Shown here: positions 46,687-58,681 of the stretch, piece after piece
How the letters are laid out: every line of letters starts with the position of its first letter
How positions within the stretch are numbered: position 1 is the first letter of the stretch
From: an uncultured Clostridia bacterium
Lineage (GTDB): Bacteria > Bacillota > Clostridia > Oscillospirales > Acutalibacteraceae
Assembly (NCBI GenBank): GCA_945876745.1
Contig: CAMCPL010000001.1
Location: 62,001 to 126,000, forward strand
Length of the DNA stretch: 64,000 nt
Direction: 5' to 3'
Program-made: the position numbers and the translations under genes
The notes under the pieces: model-generated
The model's database searches: none
What the model was told of the DNA's origin: nothing
Seen by the model: the letters and a program-made list of their open reading frames with translations, nothing else

Positions 46687-47799
46687 ATGAAATTTATCTG
46701 CAATACAAAGGAATTATCAAATGCCTGTAATAATGTTATAAGAGCAGTAAGCACAAAGGTTACTATTCCGACTATTGAGGGAATACTCATTGAATGCGGA
46801 AGCGACACCTTGAGCCTTACAGGCTATGACTTTGAATTCGGAATTAATACAATACTCAGCGTTGATGTTGTTGAGCCGGGTGCAATAGTTATTAATGCAA
46901 AGGTTTTATGCGATATTATCCGCAAGCTAAATACAGATGAAGTCACTATTGAAACAAACGGTACGTCTGTTTCTATTATAGGCGGTGCGGCGCAATATAA
47001 TATTACAGGTATTGACGCAGATGATTATCCGGAGCTTCCGTCGGTTAATAGCACTAAAAAAATCGAGCTTGAAAGCTCACTTGTATATTCCATGGTTAAT
47101 CAAACCTTGTTTGCCGTTGCAGACAGCGAGGCGTCAAAGCCGATTTACACAGGTCTAAAATTTGATATAAAAAATAATGAGCTTACCATTATCGGTGTTG
47201 ACGGATATCGCCTTGCAATACGTAAGGAAGCAGTTAATTATACGGACGAGCCTGTTGAATTTGTTGTTCCTAAAAAGACTATAAGAGAGCTTATTAAGCT
47301 CATCAACGTTGATGAAAATACAAATATAGGTATTATGATGAGCAAGCGACATATTGTATTTGAAATCAATAATTACAGTATTATAAGTCGACTTTTGGAC
47401 GGTGAATTTATTGATTACGAGGCAGCAATTCCGAAGGTAACAAAAACTACTGTTTTGATTAATACCACGGACGCAATAAATTGTATTGAAAGAACATTAC
47501 CGGTTATCGAAAACAATCAAAAAAACCCGATTAGATGTTTATTTGACGCAGATAAAATGAGAGTATCGACAGTATCAAGCCTCGGCAGAGTAGTCGATTA
47601 TACTCACGCAAATACATCTGGTGAAAGAATTGAAATAGGCTTTAATTCAAAATATATGCTCGACGCACTTCATGCAAGTGATACGGACGAAGTAAAAATT
47701 GAGCTTGTAAGTCCGATTTCACCGGCAGTTATTAAATCAATTAAAAATGAAAGCTTCATATTTTTAGTATTACCAATGAGGTTAAAAAATGAAAATTAA
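46687..47799 (+). CDS. dnaN: DNA polymerase III beta subunit (sliding clamp)
   Basis: MKFICNTKELSNACNNVIRAVSTKVTIPTIEGILIE; position after dnaA; C-term FLVLPMRL. Confidence 0.98.
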   Translation: MKFICNTKELSNACNNVIRAVSTKVTIPTIEGILIECGSDTLSLTGYDFEFGINTILSVDVVEPGAIVINAKVLCDIIRKLNTDEVTIETNGTSVSIIGGAAQYNITGIDADDYPELPSVNSTKKIELESSLVYSMVNQTLFAVADSEASKPIYTGLKFDIKNNELTIIGVDGYRLAIRKEAVNYTDEPVEFVVPKKTIRELIKLINVDENTNIGIMMSKRHIVFEINNYSIISRLLDGEFIDYEAAIPKVTKTTVLINTTDAINCIERTLPVIENNQKNPIRCLFDADKMRVSTVSSLGRVVDYTHANTSGERIEIGFNSKYMLDALHASDTDEVKIELVSPISPAVIKSIKNESFIFLVLPMRLKNEN

Positions 47800-48037
47800 G
47801 GTTAAGGCAGTACCTCACAAAAAAGAAAAGGTAAAAATAAATACTCAGTTTATTCAGCTTCAATCATTTCTTAAATTTAAGGGAATAGCCGAAACAGGCG
47901 GTCAGGCAAAGGAATTTATACAAGACGGAATAATTCGGGTTAACGGCGAGGTCTGCACGGCGAGAGGTAAAAAAATACGTCCCGGCGATATTATTTCGGC
48001 ATTTGCCGTGGATTATGAAATAACGAATGAAGATTAA
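47789..48037 (+). CDS. yaaA: S4-domain RNA-binding protein YaaA
   Basis: IQLQSFLKFKGIAETGGQAKEFIQDGIIRVNGEVCTARGKKIRPGD. Confidence 0.93.
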   Translation: MKIKVKAVPHKKEKVKINTQFIQLQSFLKFKGIAETGGQAKEFIQDGIIRVNGEVCTARGKKIRPGDIISAFAVDYEITNED

Positions 48038-49121
48038 CAGTATTTCACTTGAAAATTTTAGAAATATTTCGTCACTCTCTCTTGAATTTGAGGATACAAA
48101 TATTATCTGGGGAGAAAACGCGCAGGGTAAAACAAATTTAATTGAAGCAATATATTTGTTTACGGGAGCGCACAGCTTTCGCAGTGTAAAGGACAGAGAG
48201 CTGATAAAGTTAGGCGAAGAAAAAAGCAAACTGAATATTGAATTTTTTTCAAACGACAGAGTACAAAACGCCGAAATAGAAATTGCACAGCGCAAAAAAG
48301 CGTGGCTCAACGGCGTTGCAAAGAAAAGTGCGGTCAGCTTCGGCGACGAAATAAAAGCAATTATTTTTTCACCTGTCCACCTTACTATGATAAAGGACGG
48401 TCCGAACGAACGGCGAAAATTTATCGACAACGCCTTATGTCAGTTAAAAAGCAATTATGCAAGCCTATTAAAAAGCTATAATCGCCTTTTAATGCAACGA
48501 AATGCCGTGCTCAAAAAAAGCGAGAGCTTGGAGCAGGCGGAAGTATTTTTGAGCTTATGGGACGAAGCGCTTGCAAAAACAGGTGCAAAAATTATTTATC
48601 AACGACTTAAATATATTGAAGCCATTAAGCCGTATATAATTGATATTTTCGACGGCTTAAGCTCAGGCACCGAAAAGATTGACCTTAAATATATCGGTGC
48701 AGACGAATACAAAGCCGATATTGAGGATATAGAAAAAAAGCTGCTTACCGAAATTTTGAGTCATCACAAGGCTGACTTCTTTAATCAAACTTCAACAAAG
48801 GGTCCTCACAGAGACGATATTGAAATACTGATTAATAATAATTCGGCGAGAATATATGCAAGTCAGGGACAGCAACGCTCGTGCGTGCTTGCGCTTAAAT
48901 TGGCGGAGGCGGCTCTTTTGAAGCAAATGACGGGTATTCAGCCCATAGCGCTTCTTGACGACGTTATGAGCGAGCTCGACGAAAAAAGACAGGATTATAT
49001 ATTAAATCATATAAAGGATTGTCAGGTATTTATTACCTGCTGTGATAAAGAGACTGTTTTAAGGCTCAAAAACGGCAAGACATTTCATATAAAAAACGGT
49101 AATTTAGATGATACAATTTAA
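48027..49121 (+). CDS. recF: DNA replication/repair protein RecF
   Basis: ISLENFRNISSLSLEFEDTNIIWGENAQGKTNLIEAIYL, SQGQQRSCVLALKLAEA, LLDDVMSELDEKRQ. Confidence 0.97.
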   Translation: MKINSISLENFRNISSLSLEFEDTNIIWGENAQGKTNLIEAIYLFTGAHSFRSVKDRELIKLGEEKSKLNIEFFSNDRVQNAEIEIAQRKKAWLNGVAKKSAVSFGDEIKAIIFSPVHLTMIKDGPNERRKFIDNALCQLKSNYASLLKSYNRLLMQRNAVLKKSESLEQAEVFLSLWDEALAKTGAKIIYQRLKYIEAIKPYIIDIFDGLSSGTEKIDLKYIGADEYKADIEDIEKKLLTEILSHHKADFFNQTSTKGPHRDDIEILINNNSARIYASQGQQRSCVLALKLAEAALLKQMTGIQPIALLDDVMSELDEKRQDYILNHIKDCQVFITCCDKETVLRLKNGKTFHIKNGNLDDTI

Positions 49122-49182
49122 TATTACCTAAAGAATAACAACCATAGGGACGAGTATTGCCCGTCTAAAAAAAGGTAAAATT

Positions 49183-49419
49183 ATGTATTTACACATTGGC
49201 GAGGACACGGTAATTCGTGACAGGGACATAATCGGAATTTTCGATATGGACACCTCGACCGTCAACAAAGCGACAAGGGATTACCTAAAAAAAGCGGAGC
49301 AGGAAAAAAGAGTAGTTTATGTAAACTACGACCTGCCCAAATGCTTTGTTGTTACCGATAAAAAAGTATTTATCAGCCCTATCAACACTTCAACGCTGAG
49401 TAAGCGTGCAAAATTATAA
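49183..49419 (+). CDS. remB: Extracellular matrix regulator RemB-like (DUF370)
   Basis: MYLHIGEDTVIRDRDIIGIFDMDTST...FISPINTSTL between recF and gyrB. Confidence 0.9.
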   Translation: MYLHIGEDTVIRDRDIIGIFDMDTSTVNKATRDYLKKAEQEKRVVYVNYDLPKCFVVTDKKVFISPINTSTLSKRAKL

Positions 49420-51441
<2,022 letters not shown>

Positions 51442-51467
51442 TTTGGAGGAATAGGAGATATACATAA

Positions 51468-54005
51468 ATGGCACAAAGAGAAATTAAGCACGACCATATC
51501 GATTATTCTAACCAAAAAATAATTGATGTCGAAATCAGTAAGGAAATAAGGGGCGCGTTTCTTGACTACTCAATGAGCGTTATTGTTGCTCGTGCGCTTC
51601 CAGATGTGCGTGACGGCTTGAAGCCCGTTCACCGCAGAATACTTTATGCAATGTACAACAATTCGCTCTATCCCGACAAGCCGTACCGTAAGTGTGCGAC
51701 TACCGTCGGTGAAGTGCTTGGTCACTATCACCCTCACGGTGACGCATCCGTTTATGACGCTATGGTAAGAATGGCGCAGGATTTTTCACTTCGTCATCCG
51801 CTTGTTGACGGTCACGGTAACTTCGGTTCTGTTGACGGCGACCCTGCCGCAGCCTACCGTTATACAGAGTCGAGAATGAGCAAAATCTCTATGAAAATGC
51901 TTGAGGATATCCGCAAGGATACCGTTAACTGGCTTCCTAACTTCGACGATACGGAGACCGAGCCTGAGGTTTTGCCGACAAAATTCCCGAACCTGCTTAT
52001 CAACGGCTCATCGGGTATTGCTGTCGGTATGGCAACGAATATCCCGACCCACAACCTAAAAGAGGTTGCAAACGGCGTTTGTGCGCTTATCGACAACGCA
52101 GATATTGAGCTTGACGAGCTTATGGAGCATATCAAGGGTCCCGACTTCCCGACTGCCGGTATCATTATGGGCAAGCGTGGAATAAAGGAAGCGTATGCAA
52201 CAGGCAGAGGCAAGATTTATATCCGTGCAAGAGCCGAGATTATCGAAAGCAAAAACGACCGCTTCAAGATTGTTGTAAGCGAGCTTCCCTACGGTGTTAA
52301 CAAACGCCGTCTTATCGAAAAGATTGCAGAGCTTTGCAAGGACAAGAAGATTGAAGGCATTGCTGAAATTCAGGACTATACCGACCGTCACGGAATGCAT
52401 ATTGAAATTACCGTAAAGCGTGACGCAAACGCACAGGTTGTCCTTAATAATCTTTACAAAATGACCGAAATGCAGACAACCTTCGGCGTAATTTTGCTTG
52501 CGCTTGACAACGGCGTTCCGGTAATACTGACATTAAAGCAAATACTTGAAAAATACATTGCTTTCCAAAAGGAAATTATCACTCGCAGAACACGCTTTTA
52601 TCTCAAAAAAGCCGAGGAAAGAGCGCATATTTTGGACGGTCTTGTTAAGGCTATTGATGTTGTTGACGAGGTTATTGCAACAATTCGTGCGTGCCGCGGC
52701 GGACAGAGTGAAGCAAAGCAGGCAATTATGGACAAGTTCGGCTTTGATGAGCCGCAGGCAAGTGCAATCGTTGCTTACCGTTTGGGACAGCTTGCCGGTC
52801 TTGAAATTGAAAAAATTATTAACGAATTAGACGAGCTTCGTCAAAAAATCAAGGATTATAACGATATTCTTACAAACGAGCAGAGAGTTTTGGAAATCAT
52901 CAAGCAGGAGATTAACGAGGTTGCCGATAAATACGGCGACGAGAGAAGAACCGAAATCTCCGCTTTCACAGGCGACGTGGAGGACGAGGATCTTATTCCT
53001 GTTGAGGATTGCATACTCACTCTTACCGAAAGAGGCTACATCAAGCGTCAGACGGTTGACACCTACAAGGCTCAAAACCGCGGCGGTAAGGGCATTATGG
53101 GTATGACGCGCAGAGAAGAGGACGTTGCCAAGAATATGTTCACCTGCTCAACTCATGATGAAGTGCTTATCTTTACTAATATGGGTAAGGTGTTCAAGCT
53201 CAAGGGCTATCAAATTCCGGAAGCCTCACGTGCAAGCAAGGGTATTAATGTTATCAACCTGCTTCAAATTGAGCAGGAGGAACGAGTAACCGCAATGGTT
53301 AAGGTACCGAGTGAGCAGGAGCGTGAATATCTGTGTATGGTAACGAGAAACGGTATCATCAAGCGTACCGCACTCAGCCAGTACGACCACATTCGTAAAA
53401 CAGGTATTATTGCAATTAATCTTGACGAGGGAGACGAGCTTTGCTGGGTTGAGATTACAGACGGCGAGAGAAAGCTCATTGTTGCTACTCACGACGGTAT
53501 GTCAATTTGCTTTGATGAAAATGACGCAAGACTTATCGGCAGAACGGCAAGAGGCGTTAAGGCAATTCAGCTTGCCGAGGGCGACTATGTTGTCGGCTTT
53601 GCAGTTGCGGTTGAAAATATGAAGCTGCTTACCGTAACGGAAACAGGCTACGGCAGACTCAGCGAATTTGAGGATTACAGATTACAGGGCAGAGCCGGTA
53701 AGGGTATTATAAATTACTATACCGATAAATACGGCAAGGTTGCCATGATTGCACCTGTTACAATGGATAACGACGTTATTATGATTAGCTCGGACGGTAT
53801 TGTAATTCGTACTCACGCCGACCAGATTTCCGTTATCAAGCGTGGCGGTAAGGGCGTTAAGGTTATGACCGTTAAAGAGGGCGAAAAGGTTGCTACTCTC
53901 GGAATAGTCGAAAGAGCCGCAGACGAGGAGGCTATTACTCCTATTGAGGCTGCGGACGACGCTGACGAGGGTAATGATACCGAGCAACTTCCTACAGAGG
54001 AATAA
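51468..54005 (+). CDS. gyrA: DNA gyrase subunit A
   Basis: [64 protein letters not shown], GyrA C-terminal repeats. Confidence 0.98.
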   Translation: MAQREIKHDHIDYSNQKIIDVEISKEIRGAFLDYSMSVIVARALPDVRDGLKPVHRRILYAMYNNSLYPDKPYRKCATTVGEVLGHYHPHGDASVYDAMVRMAQDFSLRHPLVDGHGNFGSVDGDPAAAYRYTESRMSKISMKMLEDIRKDTVNWLPNFDDTETEPEVLPTKFPNLLINGSSGIAVGMATNIPTHNLKEVANGVCALIDNADIELDELMEHIKGPDFPTAGIIMGKRGIKEAYATGRGKIYIRARAEIIESKNDRFKIVVSELPYGVNKRRLIEKIAELCKDKKIEGIAEIQDYTDRHGMHIEITVKRDANAQVVLNNLYKMTEMQTTFGVILLALDNGVPVILTLKQILEKYIAFQKEIITRRTRFYLKKAEERAHILDGLVKAIDVVDEVIATIRACRGGQSEAKQAIMDKFGFDEPQASAIVAYRLGQLAGLEIEKIINELDELRQKIKDYNDILTNEQRVLEIIKQEINEVADKYGDERRTEISAFTGDVEDEDLIPVEDCILTLTERGYIKRQTVDTYKAQNRGGKGIMGMTRREEDVAKNMFTCSTHDEVLIFTNMGKVFKLKGYQIPEASRASKGINVINLLQIEQEERVTAMVKVPSEQEREYLCMVTRNGIIKRTALSQYDHIRKTGIIAINLDEGDELCWVEITDGERKLIVATHDGMSICFDENDARLIGRTARGVKAIQLAEGDYVVGFAVAVENMKLLTVTETGYGRLSEFEDYRLQGRAGKGIINYYTDKYGKVAMIAPVTMDNDVIMISSDGIVIRTHADQISVIKRGGKGVKVMTVKEGEKVATLGIVERAADEEAITPIEAADDADEGNDTEQLPTEE

Positions 54006-54042
54006 TTTGTGATGATAACCGACGAAAAGAGGAGCAGTTAAT

Positions 54043-55731
54043 ATGGCAAAGGAATATAACATAGACGACATTCTTTCCGAGGTCAAAAAAAGGCGGGAGG
54101 AAAACGAACGCTCGCTTCGTGAAAAGCAGGAAAGCGAGGCTGAAACGCCGGATGAACAGCCCGACGACGAGGAACAGGAATTCGGTGTAATTATCGAAGA
54201 GCCTGTGAAAACGCAGGAAAACGAAGTCTCCGAGGAAGCCTCTTTGCAAGAGGACGAAGAGCCTGTTGTTAAACAGAACGAGCCCGAACAAACGCCCGAA
54301 CAAGAGCCGAAGCAGGAGAATGAAGCCGACCTTGCACAGCAAGAATTTACGCAAGAGGGCGAAGAAAGCGGCTTTGTTGACCTTAATACAATTTCACAGC
54401 AGAGTGTTCAGACAATCACACAGCCAGACGGCGTTCAGGACGAGCCGAAGAAAGAAAAAAAGAAAATGAAGAAGAGCAAAAAGGCGTTCATCATTATTCT
54501 TTGTATACTGCTTGCGGTTTTGATTGCGGCAGGCGTCGGCGGATATCTCTATATCGACGAGATTTTGGACAGGATTGCACCCGACAGCTCGTCAAGCGAG
54601 CAGACAGAAGACGTTTGGACGGGTATGGAAGCGGGTATACTCAACTTTGACCCGATTGACGAAACGGACGCAAGCCAAATCAGTTCCTTAAAGGATATGA
54701 TTAAGCAATGGTATTATAACGGCTCGCCGTGCTCTGCAAGTCACGTGCTCAATATTATGCTTGTAGGTGAGGACGGCTACGACCCCGACGAGGAAAGCCG
54801 TGCCGATTCTGCGATAATATGCTCGGTTAATATTGACACAAGGCAGATTACATTGACTTCCGTTTTGAGAGATACCTATGCTTACTGGGAAACAGAGATA
54901 GGCAACGAACAAACAGGTCAGTTCGGCAAGATTAACGGCGCAAAGTCAAGCGGTGATATAAAAACTTACATTAATGCCGTTGAGCATCTTTATAAGATAA
55001 AGATTGACAATTACGTAACCGTTGACTTCGAGAGCTTCAAGACTATTATTGACGCGCTCGGCGGCGTTGAAATCGAGATTACCAAGGCTGAAATTAACGA
55101 AATTAATAACGACCAGGTTACCTATGACGGCGTTTGGATTGACAAAACCTTTGAGGGCGACAGCGGCGTTATGAAGCTGACGGGAGAGCAGGCGCTTGCT
55201 TACTGCCGTATTCGTCATCTTGACAGCGACAATGCTCGTGCCGACCGTCAAAAGAAATGTCTTAATCAGATTTTCAAAGGTCTCAAGGGCGTATCAAATA
55301 TTACGCTTCTTAAAATGCTCAACAATCTCACACCGTATATCAAAACCGATATGAGCCGTGATATGCTCGTTAAGGTTGCAAAATATGCGTTGTCAGAGGG
55401 CTGGATGAATTTTGACATTGTGATGAACACCGTGCCTAATTCGAGGATTAACGAAAGAGGCGCAGGCGGAAATTACTACGGCGCATGGTGCTGGAAGTCC
55501 GATTTTCCGCAGGATGCATATAATTTGCAGATGAGAATTTACGCTCAAAGCAGTATTACGCTTGCAAGAACAAGAGTTGACGTTCTCAAGTGCAGAGAAA
55601 CAGGCTTCTTCTCGCAGGGCTATGGACCTGTTTCGGCAACGATTATAAATGAGCACTACGGCGAGGTGACAACCCTCCCCGTCGAGGAAACAACACAGCA
55701 AGAGGAAAATTCAACAACGACTGCACAGTAA
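54043..55731 (+). CDS. LytR-CpsA-Psr (LCP) family protein
   Basis: TM helix after an acidic N-terminus; LNIMLVGEDGYDPDEESRADSAIICSVNIDTRQITLTSVLRDTY; LTGEQALAYCRIRHLDSDNARADRQKKCL. Confidence 0.93.
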   Translation: MAKEYNIDDILSEVKKRREENERSLREKQESEAETPDEQPDDEEQEFGVIIEEPVKTQENEVSEEASLQEDEEPVVKQNEPEQTPEQEPKQENEADLAQQEFTQEGEESGFVDLNTISQQSVQTITQPDGVQDEPKKEKKKMKKSKKAFIIILCILLAVLIAAGVGGYLYIDEILDRIAPDSSSSEQTEDVWTGMEAGILNFDPIDETDASQISSLKDMIKQWYYNGSPCSASHVLNIMLVGEDGYDPDEESRADSAIICSVNIDTRQITLTSVLRDTYAYWETEIGNEQTGQFGKINGAKSSGDIKTYINAVEHLYKIKIDNYVTVDFESFKTIIDALGGVEIEITKAEINEINNDQVTYDGVWIDKTFEGDSGVMKLTGEQALAYCRIRHLDSDNARADRQKKCLNQIFKGLKGVSNITLLKMLNNLTPYIKTDMSRDMLVKVAKYALSEGWMNFDIVMNTVPNSRINERGAGGNYYGAWCWKSDFPQDAYNLQMRIYAQSSITLARTRVDVLKCRETGFFSQGYGPVSATIINEHYGEVTTLPVEETTQQEENSTTTAQ

Positions 55732-55761
55732 AAAAGGGGCTCCGATTGGGAGCCCTTTTTT
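55731..55761 (+). terminator. Rho-independent terminator after the LCP gene
   Basis: AAAAAGGGGCTCC-gatt-GGGAGCCCTTTTTT. Confidence 0.9.
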
Positions 55762-55762
55762 A

Positions 55763-55990
55763 GTGAAGAGTGAATAGAAGAGGTTTGATTGATAATAATT
55801 TTATAACGGGTCGTCGAGGGTGCGGGTGTCCGGTGGACACCTCTGCAGTTTTATGCAGAAGCACCGACCGAGCCGGCAGGCGAGACCGCCGACCCCTACG
55901 AAACCGTTTCAACAACATATTGTAGGGGAGGGCGTCCTCGACCTCCCGCAAACTATAATCAAAAAACCGATTCTTTTATCTTTTCTTTAT
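55763..55990. repeat. GTCGAGGAC-family host repeat carrying the nested 67-bp element (55820-55886)
   Basis: acgggtcgtcgagg[gtgcggg...gcgagac]cgccgacccctac...gtaggggagggcgtcctcgacctcccgcaaactataatc; compare the uninterrupted copy at 3506-3585. Confidence 0.82.
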
Positions 55991-55997
55991 GTTCTTT

Positions 55998-56642
55998 TCA
56001 CTCGCCGTTAGGCGTTTGTGCGCTTTGCGGAGCGAGGTCGACAACCTCCAATTTATTGCTTTGCATCCAAAGTGACGGAGTTATGCGCAGCTTGAAGCCG
56101 TAGCCTGCGTCCATTTGCCAATGTGCCATCGGTGCCTCGGGCAATCCGTAGCACGACAGTATCGTCATAAGCACGCCTGCGTGAGCGACGATTGCGAATG
56201 TCTGTGTACCTGTTGCGATACAGCCGTTTACCACCTGTTCAAACGCCTTGCAAACACGCTGTGCAAACTCGGCATTGCTTTCACCGAACGGCGGACGTGC
56301 GTAAATATCGCCGTGAAGCCAAGCCTTAAAATCCTCGTTATCCTTCAAATCTTCGGCTGTACATTCCTCAAATTCACCGAAATTATACTCGATAAAATTG
56401 TCAATCACAACCTTATTGTTGTCAGGAAACATAATGTCCGCCGATTGCATTGCTCTTTTAAGCGGTGACACAAAGACTGCGTCAACGCTCGGATAATGGT
56501 GGGCAGTTCGTATTTTTTTCAGCTCGTCTATACCAAATGTAGACAGCGGATAATCAGTATGCCCAATATACTGTGCGTTTAGATTTCCTTTAGTAAGTCC
56601 GTGGCGGAATAAATACAATGTGTATGATTTCATATGAAACAC
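55998..56642 (-). CDS. Histidine phosphatase (phosphoglycerate mutase-like) family protein
   Basis: LYLFRHGLTKGN, FVSPLKRAMQSADIM, AIVAHAGVLMTIL. Confidence 0.9.
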   Translation of the reverse strand: MFHMKSYTLYLFRHGLTKGNLNAQYIGHTDYPLSTFGIDELKKIRTAHHYPSVDAVFVSPLKRAMQSADIMFPDNNKVVIDNFIEYNFGEFEECTAEDLKDNEDFKAWLHGDIYARPPFGESNAEFAQRVCKAFEQVVNGCIATGTQTFAIVAHAGVLMTILSCYGLPEAPMAHWQMDAGYGFKLRITPSLWMQSNKLEVVDLAPQSAQTPNGE

Positions 56643-56829
56643 CTCATCGAAATTAATAAAACGTTAAAATTGTTACAAAAAGGCAACAAATTACAATTAT
56701 TTCTTTACTTGTTGTATAAAAAGTGCTATTATATTTGAGAAATATGGATAAATACAAAGTGTATAAATTCTTGCATTTCTTTGCAAGGGTTATTATTTTG
56801 ACGAAAAAACAAGGAACAAGCAGGAGAAA

Positions 56830-57459
56830 ATGATGAAAAACGAAGCAGAAAAAATTTCAAAATTTCCGGAAATGCTCTCGAAAATGAGAAGAGAAAGAGG
56901 CGTCAGCCAGAAGAAAGCGGCGACGGATTTGGGCATTTCGCAGGCGCTTTTATCACACTATGAAAAAGGAATAAGAGAATGCGGACTTGATTTTGTTATA
57001 AAATGCAGTCAGTATTACGGAGTTACAACCGATTATCTCCTTGGTATCAGCGACAGCAGAAACGGTATGAGCGACGATTTCTTGTCGAGTGTTCAGGCGG
57101 ACGAGGGAAAATCGGTTAAAAACCTCTCTCAATGTACAAAATATTTACTCGATATGGCGTCGGCGGCTATGAAATCTAACGGTGTACAGCACTCAAATTA
57201 CCTTTACGACTACTTTTTGATGGTTGCGTATCGTGGCTCGCTAACACTTGCAAAGGCAGGCATTTTGCCAAAGGAGCTTTTCAAAATTGATTATTCTATT
57301 GCAAGAGAGTTGGCGAATGCCGCAATCGCTGTGCAGGACGCAAAATACGTTTTGATTGAGGATAAGTCAAGAACGGGCTTTGACGAAAAGCCGTTTGAAC
57401 CGCTCAAAAATATGATAGATGAAGCAGAGGAATATATCCTTTCAAACTATATTTTTTAA
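56830..57459 (+). CDS. XRE-family HTH regulator
   Basis: MLSKMRRERGVSQKKAATDLGISQALLSHYEKGIRECGLDFVIKCSQYYGVTTDYLLG; start codon among adjacent ATGs uncertain. Confidence 0.88.
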   Translation: MMKNEAEKISKFPEMLSKMRRERGVSQKKAATDLGISQALLSHYEKGIRECGLDFVIKCSQYYGVTTDYLLGISDSRNGMSDDFLSSVQADEGKSVKNLSQCTKYLLDMASAAMKSNGVQHSNYLYDYFLMVAYRGSLTLAKAGILPKELFKIDYSIARELANAAIAVQDAKYVLIEDKSRTGFDEKPFEPLKNMIDEAEEYILSNYIF

Positions 57460-57465
57460 TTGATG

Positions 57466-57494
57466 TTGACAAATCAAAACAATCTATATATAAT
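57466..57494 (+). promoter_or_regulatory. Promoter of the antitoxin-like small RNA
   Basis: TTGACA (57466-57471), 17-bp spacer, TATAAT (57489-57494); both hexamers match consensus. Confidence 0.85.
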
Positions 57495-57500
57495 ATAAGT

Positions 57501-57590
57501 GAACAAGGAGTTACCGATAGACGGTTTGCCCTGTTTTATGGTGATTAGAAACAACCACCCAAAGGACAGAATGGGTGGTTGTTTCTTTTT
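57501..57590 (+). ncRNA. Putative type I antitoxin RNA (about 90 nt), ends inferred
   Basis: Begins just past the consensus -10, no ORF, ends at a 13-bp terminator with T5; converges on the toxin transcript. Confidence 0.7.
57548..57590. terminator. Shared terminator of the convergent toxin/antitoxin RNAs
   Basis: GAAACAACCACCC (57548-57560), loop aaaggacagaat, GGGTGGTTGTTTC (57573-57585), TTTTT; the toxin transcript reads the complementary hairpin. Confidence 0.88.
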
Positions 57591-57686
57591 CTATTTCTTA
57601 TGCTCGTAAAGTGAAACAATAAGAGAGATGATTGATACAATAAGACTTGCAAACAAAAACAATTCTGTTACAGTTATGTACATCAT
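57591..57686 (-). CDS. 31-aa holin-like membrane peptide, putative type I toxin
   Basis: Manual reverse-strand translation: MMYITVTELFLFASLIVSIISLIVSLYEHKK; SD AAAGGAGGG upstream; hydrophobic with charged C-terminus. Below the ORF-track length cutoff. Confidence 0.82.
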   Translation of the reverse strand: MMYITVTELFLFASLIVSIISLIVSLYEHKK

Positions 57687-57794
57687 ATCGCCCTCCTTTG
57701 TAAAAAACTAAGAGGGCAGAAACATACGCCCTCTCGTAAAGAAGGGCAAACCACCTACCGTTATGGTAACTCCTCGGAGCCGAAGCTCAATAGT

Positions 57795-57823
57795 ATGATA
57801 CCACATTTATTAATTTTTGTAAA
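57795..57823 (-). promoter_or_regulatory. Promoter of the toxin transcript
   Basis: Minus strand TTTACA (57823-57818), 17-bp spacer, TATCAT (57800-57795). Confidence 0.7.
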
Positions 57824-57856
57824 TATGTTAATTAACACCGGACAGGCGTTTGCTGT

Positions 57857-58561
57857 TTACAGCTTTACTTGCTCGTCGAGTGTTTTTATATACTGCAAAA
57901 TAATGCCGGTGCTGATTTTTGCGGCAACGGTTTTGAACGTCGGATAATCCATATTTGCGTCATCATCGCCGCCGTCGCTGATACTGCGCAAAACTGCGAA
58001 CGGCACGCCGTTTGCACGGCAAACGTGACCGATTGCGCCGCCCTCCATTTCTCCGCAGATTGCGCCGAATTCGTTTGAAAGCATGGCTTTTAAGCCCTTA
58101 TCGGCAATGAAGGTGTCGCCGGAGGCAATCGTTCCCCTGTGTATTTTTTCGCCGCAACGAATTGCGCATTGTGCGAGACTTTCGGAAAGCTCGCCGTCTG
58201 TTTCAATGCTGATAATATTAAGTCCGTTGATATAGCCTCTCGGCTCGCCGATTGCCGTCATATCAATATCGTACTCGCATACGTCGCTTGCAATAACAAC
58301 ATTTTTTATTGCAACATTTTCGTTAAGTGAGCAACCGACGCCGAGATTAATTATTTTGTCGGGATTGAATTTGTCAATCATAAGCTGTGCGCATATAGCG
58401 GCGTTTACCTTACCCGGCGAGCATTGCGCCGCAACAACCATAACATTTTCAATATAGCCGCAAACAAAGGTAATTCCTGCAATATCGCTTTGCGTTTTAT
58501 CACAAATTTTTGCCTTAATAGCGTCGACCTCAATATCCATTGCACCGATAATTCCAAGCAT
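57857..58561 (-). CDS. mtnN: 5'-methylthioadenosine/S-adenosylhomocysteine nucleosidase
   Basis: IIGAMDIEVDAIKAKI, GVGCSLN, GTIASGDTFIAD, CGEMEGGAIGHVCRANGVPFAVLRSISDGGDD. Confidence 0.94.
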   Translation of the reverse strand: MLGIIGAMDIEVDAIKAKICDKTQSDIAGITFVCGYIENVMVVAAQCSPGKVNAAICAQLMIDKFNPDKIINLGVGCSLNENVAIKNVVIASDVCEYDIDMTAIGEPRGYINGLNIISIETDGELSESLAQCAIRCGEKIHRGTIASGDTFIADKGLKAMLSNEFGAICGEMEGGAIGHVCRANGVPFAVLRSISDGGDDDANMDYPTFKTVAAKISTGIILQYIKTLDEQVKL

Positions 58562-58681
58562 AATTTCTGCTCCTTTTCAAAAATTTCAGTTTAAACCTAA
58601 TCAATAATAGTTGAGCCGAAAGGTTTAGCTACAATATATAGTGCTATTATATAATATATTAAGAACAAATACAAGTTTTTG

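Noticed and set aside
56830-57459. XRE regulator as the antitoxin of a type II system
   Set aside because: 210-aa regulator with its own C-terminal domain and no adjacent toxin-sized CDS; the neighbouring peptide locus looks like RNA-based type I.
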